Assembly (NCBI GenBank): GCA_964495885.1
Contig: CAZBWO010000007.1
Coordinates: 1-64,000 of the forward strand
Reading direction: 5' to 3'
DNA: 64,000 nt
DNA from: PALG01 sp964495885
Lineage (GTDB): Bacteria; Bacteroidota; Bacteroidia; Flavobacteriales; Flavobacteriaceae
Part shown: positions 43,705-51,859 of the stretch, one piece after another
Numbering within the stretch: the stretch's first letter is position 1
Layout of the letters: the number at the start of each line of letters is the position of its first letter
Notes under the pieces: generated by a model
Databases searched by the model: none
What the model saw: only the letters and a program-made list of their open reading frames with translations
Told to the model about the DNA's origin: nothing
Program-made: the position numbers and the translations under genes

Positions 43705-44868
43705 ATGCCCAATATATTGATTATTGAAGATGAAGCAGCCATTAGAAGAGTGCTGGTGAAAATTCTTTCCGAAGAAAATGATACCTATCAAGTAGCGGAA
43801 GCAGAAGATGGTCTTGAGGGAATTGAAATGGTCAAGAAAAATGATTATGACCTAATTCTTTGTGATATCAAGATGCCCAAAATGGATGGAGTGGAAGTGC
43901 TTGAGGCAGTGAAAAAAATAAAACCAGAAATACCTATTGTAATGATTTCCGGGCATGGCGATTTAGATACAGCTGTAAACACCATGCGACTTGGTGCTTT
44001 TGATTATATTTCAAAACCACCAGATTTAAATCGTTTACTTAATACGGTTCGCATTGCACTAGACCGAAAAGAACTAGTGGTTGAAAATACCCGCTTAAAA
44101 AAGAAGGTAAGCAAGAAATATGAAATGGTGGGTGAATCTACTGCCATTTCACAAATTAAGGAGATGATTGAAAAAGTAGCTCCAACCGAAGCCCGTGTAC
44201 TTATCACAGGACCTAATGGAACAGGAAAAGAATTGGTGGCGCACTGGCTACACGAGAAGAGTGACCGTTCTAAAGGCCCTTTAATTGAAGTGAATTGTGC
44301 TGCAATTCCAAGCGAGCTTATAGAAAGTGAACTATTTGGTCATGTGAAAGGAGCTTTTACCTCTGCCAATAAAGATCGTGCAGGAAAGTTTGAAGCAGCT
44401 AATGGGGGGACTATATTTTTAGACGAAGTAGGGGATATGAGTCTTTCGGCGCAGGCAAAAGTGTTGCGTGCGCTTCAGGAGAATAAGGTGCAAAGGGTAG
44501 GAAGTGATAAGGATATTAAGGTAGATGTGCGTGTCATAGCGGCTACCAACAAGAATCTTTCCGAAGAAATTTCCGAAGGAAACTTTAGGGAGGACCTCTA
44601 CCATCGTTTAGCCGTTATTCTCATAAAAGTACCATCGCTTAACGATCGAAGGGAAGACATTCCGTTATTGGTTGATTATTTTTCTGAAAAAATTGCCAAT
44701 GAACATGGAACTTCCAAAAAGGACTTCTCCAAAAAGGCAATTCAGTTATTGCAGGAATATGATTGGACCGGTAATATACGGGAACTTCGTAATGTTGTGG
44801 AACGGTTGATTATTCTTGGGGAAAAAGAAGTGAGCGAGAAAGATGTAAAATTATTTGCAAGTAAATAG
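43705..44868 (+). CDS. Sigma-54 activator-type response regulator without DNA-binding domain
   Basis: 387 residues. The receiver domain (1-120) has the acidic pair Glu8/Asp9, phospho-acceptor Asp54 (CDIKMPKMDG) and Lys104. The AAA+ domain (about 135-375) has Walker A GPNGTGKE (Lys175), Walker B GGTIFLDEVGD and the R-finger region. The sigma-54-contacting GAFTGA loop reads GAFTSA (Ser220). The protein ends right after the AAA+ C-domain (VKLFASK) and has no Fis-type helix-turn-helix. It must activate sigma-54 holoenzyme from solution, as FlgR and some others do, or have another role. No sensor kinase is adjacent. Confidence 0.9.
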   Translation: MPNILIIEDEAAIRRVLVKILSEENDTYQVAEAEDGLEGIEMVKKNDYDLILCDIKMPKMDGVEVLEAVKKIKPEIPIVMISGHGDLDTAVNTMRLGAFDYISKPPDLNRLLNTVRIALDRKELVVENTRLKKKVSKKYEMVGESTAISQIKEMIEKVAPTEARVLITGPNGTGKELVAHWLHEKSDRSKGPLIEVNCAAIPSELIESELFGHVKGAFTSANKDRAGKFEAANGGTIFLDEVGDMSLSAQAKVLRALQENKVQRVGSDKDIKVDVRVIAATNKNLSEEISEGNFREDLYHRLAVILIKVPSLNDRREDIPLLVDYFSEKIANEHGTSKKDFSKKAIQLLQEYDWTGNIRELRNVVERLIILGEKEVSEKDVKLFASK

Positions 44869-44873
44869 GTTTT

Positions 44874-45752
44874 ATGAAAAGGATAGAAGGAAAAAATTAT
44901 GTCATAGAAGGAAATGTGACGTTATCAAAACTTCAAACCTTGGAAGATTTTGATACTTCCGAAAAGGCATTGGAGAAAGAGTTGGAGAAGGTTCGGGTTG
45001 AACTGGGGAAACTACAGGACACCATGTATGCACATGGTAAATATGCCGTTTTGGTATGTCTTCAAGGGATGGATACCGCTGGAAAGGATAGTTTGATTAG
45101 AGAAGTATTTAAAGATTTTAATGCTAGGGGAGTTGTAGTGCATAGCTTTAAGGTCCCTACGGAATTAGAACGAAAACACGATTACCTTTGGCGGCATTAT
45201 TGTAAGCTTCCTGCTCGTGGAAAATTTGGGGTCTTTAATAGAACTCATTACGAAAATGTTCTGGTGACGCGGGTGCACCCAGAATATATCCTAGGAGAAT
45301 ATTTGCCGCATATCCAAAAAGTAGAAGATATTGACGAATCCTTTTGGGATCAGCGTTTTGATCAGATCAATGGGTTTGAAAAAACCATCGCCGAAAATGG
45401 AACATTGGTATTTAAGTTTTTTCTGAACCTTTCCAAGGAAGAACAAAAAAATAGACTCCTAAGAAGGTTGCACAAAAAAAATAAGCATTGGAAGTTTTCG
45501 CCTGGCGATTTGGATGAACGTGAGTTATGGGATCAATATCAAAAATGTTATGAAGAGGTATTAAATAGGTCTTCTAAACCATACGCCCGATGGTACAATA
45601 TTCCTGCAGATAATAAACCAGCGGCCAGATTAATTGTGGCTTCAATTTTGCTGGAAGAATTGCAGAAATATAAAGATATCAAAGAACCAGAGTTAGATCC
45701 GGAGGTTAAGGCAAAAATAGATGAATACAAAACACAGTTGGAAAATGAATAA
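44874..45752 (+). CDS. Polyphosphate kinase 2 family protein
   Basis: 292 residues. Walker A is GMDTAGKDS (Lys71), and the lid region carries KLPARGKFGVFNRTHYENVL and LLRRLHKKNKHWKFSPGDLDE. PPK2 enzymes phosphorylate nucleotides with polyphosphate. The sequence around Walker A resembles class III, which uses AMP and ADP, but this is an inference from memory of the motif. The M28 peptidase start lies inside its 3' end (8-base overlap). Confidence 0.92.
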   Translation: MKRIEGKNYVIEGNVTLSKLQTLEDFDTSEKALEKELEKVRVELGKLQDTMYAHGKYAVLVCLQGMDTAGKDSLIREVFKDFNARGVVVHSFKVPTELERKHDYLWRHYCKLPARGKFGVFNRTHYENVLVTRVHPEYILGEYLPHIQKVEDIDESFWDQRFDQINGFEKTIAENGTLVFKFFLNLSKEEQKNRLLRRLHKKNKHWKFSPGDLDERELWDQYQKCYEEVLNRSSKPYARWYNIPADNKPAARLIVASILLEELQKYKDIKEPELDPEVKAKIDEYKTQLENE

Positions 45753-47169
45753 ACGATATTTTGTTGTTTTTATGTGTATGGTAATCTTGTTAGGGACGGC
45801 TCCTGCCATTTCACAATCTGTCAATAAGCAAGATTCTTTAATGCTTCGGAAAATTTATGACGAATCTTTATTGAATGGTAAAAGCTATGATTGGTTAGAT
45901 TATTTATCTAATGAAATTGGCGGAAGGTTGTCAGGCTCCATTCAAGCTGAAAGAGCTGTACAATACACCAAAGAGCAGCTCGAAAAATTAGGATTGGATA
46001 AAGTTTGGTTGCAACCTGTGATGGTTCCTAAATGGACGAGAGGCTTTCCAGAGTACGCCTATATTGAAACAGCTCCCGGACTTACAACCGAAGTGAACAT
46101 CTGTGCCTTGGGAGGTTCTGTGGCAACTCCTTCATTAGGAATTAAAGCTGAAGTAATAGAAGTACAAGGCATTGAAGATTTAAAAGAGTTGGGTCGTGAA
46201 AAAATAGAAGGGAAGATTGTTTTTTACAATAGGCCAATGCAGGCAAATCTCATTCAGACTTTTCAAGCGTACGGTGGCTGTGTAGATCAGCGTTATCAAG
46301 GTGCAATGGAAGCCGCGAAATATGGCGCTGTTGGAGTGGTGGTCCGTTCCATGAACCTTCGGCAGGATGATTTACCACATACGGGATCTATGACCTATGG
46401 AGAAACACCATCGAAGGATAGAATTCCAGCCTGTGCCATTAGTACCAATCATGCCGATTATCTAAGTAAAGCCTTGAAATTAATGCCAAGCTTAAAATTC
46501 TATTTTAAACAGAATTGCAAGGTCTTTTCGGATGTGGAATCCTATAATGTTATTGGAGAAATTACCGGTACTGATTTCCCAAATAGATACATGATTGTGG
46601 GAGGACACCTAGATTCTTGGGATCTTGGGGATGGTTCACACGATGACGGTGCAGGGTGTGTACAATCTATGGAAGTGCTTCGGTTGTTTAAGCAGCTTAA
46701 TTACCGCCCAAGACATAGTATTAGAGTGGTTTTATTCATGAATGAGGAGAACGGGTTAAGAGGAGGAAGAAAATATGCAGAAGTGGCCCAACTAAAGAAT
46801 GAATCTCATGTCTTTGCTTTGGAGAGCGATGCTGGCGGATTTACACCTAGAGGTTTTTCTTTTGATACCGATGACGCAAACTTTAACCAAGTGAAAAGTT
46901 GGGAACCTTTGTTCAAACCATATTTAATTCACTTTTTTGAAAAAGGGGGTAGTGGAGCAGATATTGGACCATTGAAAAATGACCAAATAGTATTGGCTGG
47001 ATTGCGCCCAGACTCTCAACGTTATTTCGATCATCACCATGCTGCCAATGATACTTTTGATGCGGTAAACAAAAGGGAACTTGAATTAGGGGCTGCTACT
47101 ATGACTAGTTTGGTCTATTTATTTGACAAATATGGAACGACATCTGAATTACAAACCTTAAAAAAATAA
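45745..47169 (+). CDS. Secreted M28-family zinc peptidase
   Basis: 474 residues from the ATG at 45745, which overlaps the PPK2 stop; an earlier ATG at 45721 would put a hydrophilic stretch before the signal peptide. The signal peptide ends near residue 24. Zinc site residues are visible in GGHLDSWDLGDGSHDDGAG (His, Asp, Asp), MNEENGLRGG (catalytic Glu pair) and ALESDAGG, with the last ligand in YFDHHHAANDTFD. A PA-type insert lies at about 130-250. It resembles plasma glutamate carboxypeptidase-type aminopeptidases of the periplasm or cell surface. Confidence 0.9.
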   Translation: MNKRYFVVFMCMVILLGTAPAISQSVNKQDSLMLRKIYDESLLNGKSYDWLDYLSNEIGGRLSGSIQAERAVQYTKEQLEKLGLDKVWLQPVMVPKWTRGFPEYAYIETAPGLTTEVNICALGGSVATPSLGIKAEVIEVQGIEDLKELGREKIEGKIVFYNRPMQANLIQTFQAYGGCVDQRYQGAMEAAKYGAVGVVVRSMNLRQDDLPHTGSMTYGETPSKDRIPACAISTNHADYLSKALKLMPSLKFYFKQNCKVFSDVESYNVIGEITGTDFPNRYMIVGGHLDSWDLGDGSHDDGAGCVQSMEVLRLFKQLNYRPRHSIRVVLFMNEENGLRGGRKYAEVAQLKNESHVFALESDAGGFTPRGFSFDTDDANFNQVKSWEPLFKPYLIHFFEKGGSGADIGPLKNDQIVLAGLRPDSQRYFDHHHAANDTFDAVNKRELELGAATMTSLVYLFDKYGTTSELQTLKK

Positions 47170-47197
47170 GTACACAAATCGTGTGAGATTTTTTAGA

Positions 47198-47224
47198 AAG
47201 CCCTGTTTTTGCAGGGTTTTTTTT
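47198..47224 (+). terminator. Terminator after the seven-gene cluster
   Basis: The stem AAAGCCCTG / CAGGGTTTT (one G-U pair, 6-base loop) is followed by more T (eight T in all). It lies 29 bases after the M28 stop and closes the cluster. Confidence 0.75.
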
Positions 47225-47344
47225 ATAATATACGGGGTTAAATTTTGTCGGCTTCAATAGTAAACTATTATCGGGAGTTACTTTAAGGTGTGCATTTTTG
47301 GCAAAGTAATTGTATCTTTAAATAAGGAATTCAAGCACTAACCC

Positions 47345-48757
47345 ATGTCGCAATTCAAAAACATACACTGGATATTTAGCATTTTAATGCTATTATCCTT
47401 ATGTTTTCCCGATACATACTTACGGGCGGCGACTACCATGGCTCATGTAGAACAGGAGTTTGATGCTCGAAAATTTCATAAAGATTCTTTAGCGTTTTAT
47501 AAGGCTCAGTCTATTGATGCTGCCCAGAAAGGAGATGTGGAAACGGCAGGTTACTATGCAGAAACCTATGTTAAGTATGCAATGGAGCCTTCTTTTTTGG
47601 ATGCAAGCTATTTTCAAGGAATACAATCTTCGGATACATTTCAAAAGCTTCGGAAGAAATATTTGTTTCATTTTAATTCCCTACACTTCTTTTATCTCTT
47701 TTCAGCATTGATCGGATTCTTTATAGGGTTAATGGTATTACTTAAGAAAGGGCAGGATCGCACTTCTGGAAACCTAATAGGATTGTTCCTTTTGATGCAC
47801 TCCATTTTCATATTTCATATTTTCCTTCACAATACCAATTTAGCATATCAAGTGCCACATACCCTATATATGTCGGCTATATTTTCGTATCTCTATGGCC
47901 CATTGATTTATTTGTATTTCAAAAGGGTAACCTTAGGGTATCGTTTTAAGAAGTTAGATTTGCTGCATTTGCTTCCAACTTTTATTTTGGTTTTATTAAT
48001 GCTGCCATCCTATGCATTGCCAGTTCAGGAAAAACTAAAGGTCATGTTTCATGTAAGTGAACATGAAAGTATCATTCCCTTACTTTGGGGGGTAATCACC
48101 AAAACCATTTCCTTGGCGGTGTATGGCTTCCTGGTATGGCGTCTATATTTTAAGATTCCTAAGGATCAATATTTACCAATTGCTCAAAAATGGTTGAATA
48201 CCTTGGTTCTTCTAGCTGCTGCTTATGTGGTTTCGTATGTAATCTACGGAATGACTATTACCAATATCATTCCTCGATTTGATTTCCTTTATCATTTGCA
48301 AATTATTGCCATGTCATCCATGGTACTGTATATTGGGTATGCTTCCTTCCAACAACCCCATCTTTTTTCATTGACCTTTGGAAGAAAACAGGATAAATAT
48401 GTAAAGTCTGGTTTAACTACTTCTTATTCAGTTGAACTGAAAGATGCCCTTCTTAAAATTATGGAAGAGGAGAAAGTATATTTGAAAAGTGATGTGAGCT
48501 TGGATTTGATTGCCGAAAAATTAGGAACCAATCGTCATAATGCTTCTCAGGTAATCAATGAGCATTTTGGATTGAACTTCTTTGAGTTTATCAATAAATA
48601 TAGAATTCAGGATGCAGTTGAAATTCTAGAACAAGACAAAAACTGCACAATCATAGATGTGGCATACCAAGTTGGTTTCAATAATAAAGTAACCTTCAAT
48701 AAGTCCTTTAAGAAGTTACTTTCCCAAACCCCAACCCAGTACCTAAGCTCACTTTAA
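47345..48757 (+). CDS. Membrane-bound AraC-family transcriptional regulator
   Basis: 470 residues. The N-terminus has a signal-like helix (IFSILMLLSLCFPDTY) and a short external domain to about residue 110. Six or seven transmembrane helices fill about 115-345. The C-terminal AraC DNA-binding domain (about 370-470) has both helix-turn-helix units (LDLIAEKLGTNRHNASQVIN and VAYQVGFNNKVTFNKSFKK). Such proteins bind DNA from the membrane in response to an unknown signal. It is monocistronic; its target may be the divergent or downstream MATE gene, but this is only proximity. Confidence 0.88.
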   Translation: MSQFKNIHWIFSILMLLSLCFPDTYLRAATTMAHVEQEFDARKFHKDSLAFYKAQSIDAAQKGDVETAGYYAETYVKYAMEPSFLDASYFQGIQSSDTFQKLRKKYLFHFNSLHFFYLFSALIGFFIGLMVLLKKGQDRTSGNLIGLFLLMHSIFIFHIFLHNTNLAYQVPHTLYMSAIFSYLYGPLIYLYFKRVTLGYRFKKLDLLHLLPTFILVLLMLPSYALPVQEKLKVMFHVSEHESIIPLLWGVITKTISLAVYGFLVWRLYFKIPKDQYLPIAQKWLNTLVLLAAAYVVSYVIYGMTITNIIPRFDFLYHLQIIAMSSMVLYIGYASFQQPHLFSLTFGRKQDKYVKSGLTTSYSVELKDALLKIMEEEKVYLKSDVSLDLIAEKLGTNRHNASQVINEHFGLNFFEFINKYRIQDAVEILEQDKNCTIIDVAYQVGFNNKVTFNKSFKKLLSQTPTQYLSSL

Positions 48758-48764
48758 AAAAATA

Positions 48765-48798
48765 TTGAAGTGCAAATCCCTAGGCTTTCCTACATTTG
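48765..48798 (+). promoter_or_regulatory. Promoter of the MATE exporter gene
   Basis: TTG at 48765-48767 and TACATTTG at 48791-48798 (perfect -7 box) with a 23-base gap, ending 18 bases before the GTG start. Confidence 0.55.
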
Positions 48799-48816
48799 TA
48801 ACTCAATTTACCTATT

Positions 48817-50199
48817 GTGCTACAGCAATACACAAAAGAGTTTCGATATAATATAAAGTTAGCTACACCTATCATGCTTGGTATGTTGGGTCATACCTTA
48901 GTTGCTTTTATTGATAACATCATGGTAGGACAATTGGGTACGGCAGAATTAGCTGCGGTTTCCTTGGGAAATAGTTTTATGTTTATTGCCATGTCCTTGG
49001 GCATAGGATTTTCAACAGCAATCACACCTTTGGTCGCCGAAGCAGACGGGGAAGGGAATGTAGCCAAAGGAAAATTGGCTTTTAAACACGGGCTCTTCCT
49101 TTGTATCGCTTTAGGTGTCGCGCTTTTTTTAATGGTTTTTTTTGCAAGTCCGTTCATGCATGCCATGAACCAACCTAAAGAAGTGGTTGCCCTAGCAATG
49201 CCTTACCTAGAACTTGTGGCGATTTCCTTAATCCCTTTGATAATTTTTCAAGCATTCAAACAATGTAGTGACGGACTTTCCATGACAAAATACCCAATGT
49301 ATGCTACCGTCTTGGCGAATGTGGTAAATGTAATCCTCAATTATCTTTTTATCTTCGGAAAATTGGGACTGCCAGCTTTAGGCATGGTAGGTGCAGCTAT
49401 TGGGACGTTAGCTTCAAGGGTGATTATGCTGTGGTATTTATGGTATTTGATGTCAAAAAACCTCAAATCAAAACCTTATGTAACCCACCTGAAACTATTT
49501 CAGCTGGCAACCAATAAACTCAAAAAAATCATCTCTCTTGGTTTGCCTTCCGCATTGCAAATGTTTTTTGAAGTGGCTATTTTCACTGCAGCTATTTGGT
49601 TGTCTGGAATTTTAGGAAAGAATCCACAAGCCGCCAACCAAATTGCCTTAAACCTCTCTTCCATGACATTTATGGTAGCCGTAGGTTTTAGTGTAACTGC
49701 GACCATACGGGTAGGAAACCAAAAAGGGATGAAGCGTTATAGGGAGTTGCGTCGCATTGCGTATTCTATTTTCCTGCTTTCGGTGCTTTTTGCATTTTGC
49801 TTTGGGGTTTGCTTTTTATTGTTTAGGGATGAATTAACCCGCTTGTATTTAGATTTCGATAACCCTGCAGACATCGCAGATACTTTTGAAGTTTGGACCA
49901 TCGCCATAAAACTCATGCTTATAGCTGCTATCTTTCAGATTAGTGACACTTTACAGGTTGTGGCATTGGGGATTCTTCGTGGAATGCAAGATGTGAAAAT
50001 ACCTACCTTGATTACTTTTATTGCGTATTGGGCAGTAGGTTTTCCTATTTCTTATTACCTAGGAATGAAGACAGATTACGGTAGTGCCGGTATTTGGATA
50101 GGTCTTTTAGCGGGTCTTACTACTGCAGGGGTGTTGTTGTTTATTCGTTTTGAAAGATTATCGAAGCGATTGGTGACTACTCAATCTTCAATTTCTTGA
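48817..50199 (+). CDS. MATE family efflux transporter
   Basis: 460 residues from a GTG codon. Twelve hydrophobic helices fit a MATE drug or cation:H+/Na+ antiporter; family motifs are LGMLGHTLVAFIDNIMVGQLG (quoted in parts as LVAFIDNIMVGQLG), AAVSLGNSF and NGALAAGI-like AANQIALNLSS. It is Norm/DinF-like. Its last 19 bases overlap the convergent DUF6090-like gene. Confidence 0.93.
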   Translation: MLQQYTKEFRYNIKLATPIMLGMLGHTLVAFIDNIMVGQLGTAELAAVSLGNSFMFIAMSLGIGFSTAITPLVAEADGEGNVAKGKLAFKHGLFLCIALGVALFLMVFFASPFMHAMNQPKEVVALAMPYLELVAISLIPLIIFQAFKQCSDGLSMTKYPMYATVLANVVNVILNYLFIFGKLGLPALGMVGAAIGTLASRVIMLWYLWYLMSKNLKSKPYVTHLKLFQLATNKLKKIISLGLPSALQMFFEVAIFTAAIWLSGILGKNPQAANQIALNLSSMTFMVAVGFSVTATIRVGNQKGMKRYRELRRIAYSIFLLSVLFAFCFGVCFLLFRDELTRLYLDFDNPADIADTFEVWTIAIKLMLIAAIFQISDTLQVVALGILRGMQDVKIPTLITFIAYWAVGFPISYYLGMKTDYGSAGIWIGLLAGLTTAGVLLFIRFERLSKRLVTTQSSIS

Positions 50200-50942
50200 T
50201 CAATTAGGGTAAGGATTTTTTGGATTTCTTCACGTAGCGGAAGAAAATGCTCCTTTTCTGTAATGACCCCATTCAAAATTAAAAGCAGTAATTCATTTTC
50301 GAATGGGGTTGACGAAAGCAACTCCAAATTACTGCTGGGCTGCGGGGAAGGAGACAATCCTATTTCTTTTGTAACTCCTGCTTCATCCAACCCCGTACGA
50401 ATGCTTCCTTCCCTTCGGAACACTTCTAAAACCCGTTCGCGTTGCTCATTCAGGGTTTCTTCCTGTTTATGTACGCTTTCAATAAAAGATTCCCAGGAAG
50501 TAAGTCGTAATCGTAGGGATTCACTGGTAATCACCTTAAGCCCCCCCGTATTTATTAATTCATTCAATACTGAATTATTGGGGTTATAGGAAATGTTATA
50601 GGCCAATGCCTCATAAATCAACTTTGATAGTTCTTGCTCACTTGGTGCTTCTTCCGAAGTGATAAAAACCGCAATTTCTTTAGCATTTTCATAGTTGAGT
50701 TTATTTACTTCAATTAGTTTTTCCAATTTTAGCTGACTCGTAATAAACTCTGTCTTTAATGCTTTTAAATAGAATTGCTCTTGTTGTCTATTTTGGTCAT
50801 TGATACTCCAATTGTTAATGGCCAAGGCAATAAGAATCCCAATCACAATTAAAATAATTTCACCAGTGGCATACAATAGGTACTTAGTAACCTTATTGTT
50901 TTCCAGTAATTTTTTTCGGGTTTTACGGAAAAATCGAAGCAT
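50181..50942 (-). CDS. DUF6090-like membrane protein
   Basis: 253 residues. The N-terminus MLRFFRKTRKKLLENN is basic, followed by one transmembrane helix (about 25-45, IILIVIGILIALAINNW). The rest is a helical, probably coiled-coil extracytoplasmic region. This is the pattern of DUF6090 proteins, which occur in multiple copies in flavobacterial genomes; their function is unknown. It is convergent with the MATE gene. Confidence 0.75.
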   Translation of the reverse strand: MLRFFRKTRKKLLENNKVTKYLLYATGEIILIVIGILIALAINNWSINDQNRQQEQFYLKALKTEFITSQLKLEKLIEVNKLNYENAKEIAVFITSEEAPSEQELSKLIYEALAYNISYNPNNSVLNELINTGGLKVITSESLRLRLTSWESFIESVHKQEETLNEQRERVLEVFRREGSIRTGLDEAGVTKEIGLSPSPQPSSNLELLSSTPFENELLLLILNGVITEKEHFLPLREEIQKILTLIDQEIED

Positions 50943-51060
50943 TGTTGAATTTGTAGCGTTTCAAATATGCGTAAAAGTACAATATTTTGATATGTTGCCC
51001 AGTTCTTTTTTCAGACTAGCTCATGAATAATATGTATCTTTATCCCGTAAATAGCTAGCT

Positions 51061-51294
51061 ATGGAACTACCGAAATTCCTCTTAGGGGATAACACAGATT
51101 TCCCCGATGCCGTCTTTGTAATTCATACCGATTTCCCCAGATTTATCATCAATCTGGAAAATGATGAGGTAGAATGGCTGGAAGAGTTTGACCAGCACGA
51201 CCAGAAAGAACTGGAATCTGAAGCTGAAAATTACATCCGCGAAGCTACCGAATTCTACGATCGGGAAATTGCCCGTTACGACGACGATGCTTGA
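51061..51294 (+). CDS. Small acidic conserved hypothetical protein
   Basis: 77 residues, strongly acidic in the second half (LENDEVEWLEEFDQHDQKEL). It has the start MELPKFLLGDNTDFPDAVFV and no membrane segment. Flavobacterial genomes have similar small proteins just before a PAP2 gene, but I know no function. Its stop lies 8 bases inside the PAP2 gene, so translation is coupled. Confidence 0.8.
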   Translation: MELPKFLLGDNTDFPDAVFVIHTDFPRFIINLENDEVEWLEEFDQHDQKELESEAENYIREATEFYDREIARYDDDA

Positions 51295-51859
51295 ACAATT
51301 GCTGCAATATGATACCCAGCTTTTTTTGTTCCTCAACAATTTGGGGAGCGAATCCTGGGATGGCTTCTGGCAAATTATTACCGAAAAGTATACTTCTATC
51401 CCCCTGTATGTGGTCCTTCTTTATCTCGTTTGGAGAAATGGAAGCTGGAAGGGAACGGTACTGGTATTGATTTGTGCAGCTTTAATGATTGCGGCTACAG
51501 ATCAATTGGCAAACCTTTTTAAATATGTACTATTTCAACGCCCAAGGCCTTGTAGGCTAGAAGCCATACAAGACCAAATGCGTATGGTAGCCGATCATTG
51601 TGGGCGGTATGGGTATTTTTCTGCACATGCAGCTAGTAGCATGGCAGCAGCGGTTTTTTTAGGGTTATTGCTTAGGAAAACGTTTCGGTATTTACCATTC
51701 CTATTATTGGTTTGGGCGGTGTTGTTGGGGTATAGTAGAATTTACCTAGGGGTTCATTATCCTTCAGATGTTATTACTGGAATGTTCTTTGGGGCAATTA
51801 TTGGTTGGCTTACCTATCTACTTCAGCAGCGATTGGCAAAACGTTTTATCGCTTCGTAA
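51287..51859 (+). CDS. PAP2-family membrane phosphatase
   Basis: 190 residues from the ATG at 51287; the longer in-frame start at 51188 lies within the acidic gene. Five or six transmembrane helices. The three catalytic motifs are present: KYVLFQRPRP, YFSAHAASSMAA and SRIYLGVHYPSDV. It may dephosphorylate undecaprenyl pyrophosphate, phosphatidate or lipid A. The last 14 bases overlap the convergent GT39 gene. Confidence 0.92.
   Translation: MLEQLLQYDTQLFLFLNNLGSESWDGFWQIITEKYTSIPLYVVLLYLVWRNGSWKGTVLVLICAALMIAATDQLANLFKYVLFQRPRPCRLEAIQDQMRMVADHCGRYGYFSAHAASSMAAAVFLGLLLRKTFRYLPFLLLVWAVLLGYSRIYLGVHYPSDVITGMFFGAIIGWLTYLLQQRLAKRFIAS

Noticed and set aside
51188..51286. Longer N-terminus for the PAP2 phosphatase
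   Set aside because: This stretch is coding in another frame for the acidic 77-residue protein and has no homology to PAP2 starts; the ATG at 51287 gives a typical 8-base coupled overlap.
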